The position numbers and the translations under genes were made by a program. A stretch of DNA of 5,885 nucleotides from Clostridiales bacterium (GTDB lineage: Bacteria; Bacillota; Clostridia; Saccharofermentanales; Saccharofermentanaceae), in the NCBI GenBank assembly GCA_016930475.1, contig JAFGGR010000152.1, forward strand, positions 1-5,885. The letters are read 5' to 3'. The notes under the pieces are model-generated. The model did not search any database. It was not told the DNA's origin and saw nothing but the letters and a program-made list of their open reading frames with translations. This document shows positions 4,817 to 5,885 of this stretch, in pieces. Each line of letters opens with the position of its first letter. Position 1 is the first letter of the stretch.

Positions 4817-5885
4817 TTATTTCGGGATCTCGACTTCCTGAATGGTCCCGTCATCGTTATAGAAAAGAGGCGCGTATCTAATATTTCGCTGGGAATCGAA
4901 GCCGGAGATCCTGGCGTCGTGATAGAAGATGTACCACTGACCTTCATACTCCAAAATTGAGTGATGCGTCGTCCATCCCCGAACCGGATCCATGATTTTC
5001 CCTTGGTATGTGTACGGACCCATCGGATCATCCGAGGTGGCGTACACCAGGAAATGAGTCGTCCCGGTCGAGTACGACAGATAATAAACGTCGTTGTACT
5101 TATGGATCCATGCGCCCTCGAAAAATCTCTTATCCTCCTGATTCGCCTTGAGGGGATCGCCGTTCTCGTCGAGAATCACAACTTCCGCGGGAGTGGTCTT
5201 AAAAGAAAGCATATCGTCGCTCATAATCGCGATCCTCGGACCGAGTGCCGGATTCGCCCCGCCCGGAGCTCCGTTTTTCGCGTCATACTCGCCGGTCTGC
5301 CAGTACTCTAATTGTCCGCCCCAGATCCCTCCGAAAACCATATAGGACTGCCCGTCGTCGTCGATAAAGACGGCCGGGTCCATACTGAAGCTTCCCTCAA
5401 TATAGTTCTCCTCCGGAGTGAAAGGCCCCTCGGGCTGATCCGACGTCGCGACGCCGATGTGAAATATCCCATCGTAATCCTTAGCCGGGAAATAGAAATA
5501 GTATGTCCCGTTTTTATATGCGCAGTCGGGTGCCCACAGTTGCTTTTCCGCCCAGGGGATATCCTCGACACCGAACGCGACGCCGTTGTCGACGGCGTCG
5601 ACATCGAATCCGTCCATGGACAGGACATGGTAATCGATCATTTGGTAGCTTCCGCCGTCGTTATCTGAAGGGAAAATTTTATCCTGGTCATGGGAGCCGT
5701 ATATGTATATCTTTCCGTCGAAAACGTGCGCCGAGGGATCCGCGGTGTAAATATTTTTAACCAAAGCCTCATGCGGCTGAACGCCCGGCAGATCCGGCAC
5801 CTCGGTCGGTGTCGGTGTCGGAGCCTTCGTCGGCTTCGGAGTCGGAGTCGGGGTCGGAGCCTCCGTTTCGGGGGCTTGCGTACTC
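4817..5885 (-). CDS. Glycoside hydrolase family 43 enzyme, N-terminus outside the window
   Basis: The minus-strand frame is open to the right edge, so the gene starts beyond it; a GTG at 5800 in this frame is an internal Val in the linker, not a start. The visible 355 residues begin with a Thr/Pro/Lys linker (residues 1-35) followed by a complete five-bladed propeller domain. Expected GH43 residues are all present: the general base Asp in TADPSAHVFDG (codon 5740-5738), the pKa-tuning Asp in SMDPAVFIDDDG (5380-5378), the general acid Glu in FFEGAWIHK (5119-5117), and the conserved His pair in TTHHSI (4966-4961). The family removes arabinofuranose or xylose from arabinan or xylan. Beta-xylosidase or alpha-L-arabinofuranosidase is the best guess; the exact specificity cannot be read. 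The protein ends directly after the propeller, with no C-terminal carbohydrate-binding module. The linker implies an exported or lipid-anchored protein whose signal peptide is not visible. It converges with the serine hydrolase gene. Confidence 0.92.
   Translation of the reverse strand, partial: STQAPETEAPTPTPTPKPTKAPTPTPTEVPDLPGVQPHEALVKNIYTADPSAHVFDGKIYIYGSHDQDKIFPSDNDGGSYQMIDYHVLSMDGFDVDAVDNGVAFGVEDIPWAEKQLWAPDCAYKNGTYYFYFPAKDYDGIFHIGVATSDQPEGPFTPEENYIEGSFSMDPAVFIDDDGQSYMVFGGIWGGQLEYWQTGEYDAKNGAPGGANPALGPRIAIMSDDMLSFKTTPAEVVILDENGDPLKANQEDKRFFEGAWIHKYNDVYYLSYSTGTTHFLVYATSDDPMGPYTYQGKIMDPVRGWTTHHSILEYEGQWYIFYHDARISGFDSQRNIRYAPLFYNDDGTIQEVEIPK
5801..5860 (-). repeat. Low-complexity Thr-Pro linker repeat of the GH43 protein
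   Basis: Alternating ACx-CCG codons give APTPTPTPKPTKAPTPTPTE, two TPTPTP blocks split by KPTKA. On the plus strand this appears as repeated GTCGG/GTCGGA units. It is a flexible, probably wall-spanning linker of the kind common in exported clostridial enzymes. Its length can vary by slippage between strains. Confidence 0.75.

Noticed and set aside
5798..5800. GTG as the start of the GH43 gene
   Set aside because: The frame stays open upstream with a typical TPTP linker to the window edge, so this is an internal Val codon.

Overview
The window looks like part of a mid-GC genome of an anaerobic, polysaccharide-using Gram-positive bacterium, probably a Clostridia-type Bacillota. This is a judgement from gene style only: strong GGAGG-type ribosome sites, Pro/Thr 'TPTP' linkers on exported proteins, an FCD-type GntR regulator, a GH43 glycosidase and a membrane-anchored serine hydrolase. 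No marker gene fixes the lineage. TGA is used as a normal stop, so a Mycoplasma-like code is ruled out.

Layout. Positions 1-32 carry the start of a divergent minus-strand gene cut by the window edge. Positions 221-2653 hold a plus-strand tandem array of three related genes. The first copy (292-382) is a remnant that keeps only its first codons and its last ~20 codons. The second (438-1496) and third (1589-2653) are full-length membrane proteins. Each is built from two units of a transmembrane hairpin followed by a beta-rich, PH-like/YcxB-like cytosolic region. I cannot assign them a function. The array ends in a perfect 24-bp palindrome that also matches the CRP-type pattern TGTGA-N6-TCACA.

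Convergent to the array is a GntR/FadR-family regulator with a metal-binding FCD domain (2714-3388, minus). Its own -10 box coincides with one of two related AGTATA-centred operator-like sites, so autoregulation is likely. Divergent from it, with its own promoter, is a membrane-anchored class A beta-lactamase-fold serine hydrolase (3585-4748, plus). It keeps SxxK and SDN but lacks the class A deacylating Glu motif, so it is probably not a resistance enzyme.

Convergent to that gene, a GH43 glycoside hydrolase (4817 to beyond 5885, minus) has all expected catalytic residues and a Thr-Pro-rich linker. Its N-terminus lies outside the window.

How they fit together: the two exported proteins, both with Pro/Thr linkers, would act at the cell surface. 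The GntR protein could link carbohydrate or sugar-acid availability to its neighbours, but only its own promoter has a convincing site. The tandem membrane family is the least explained and most unusual part.
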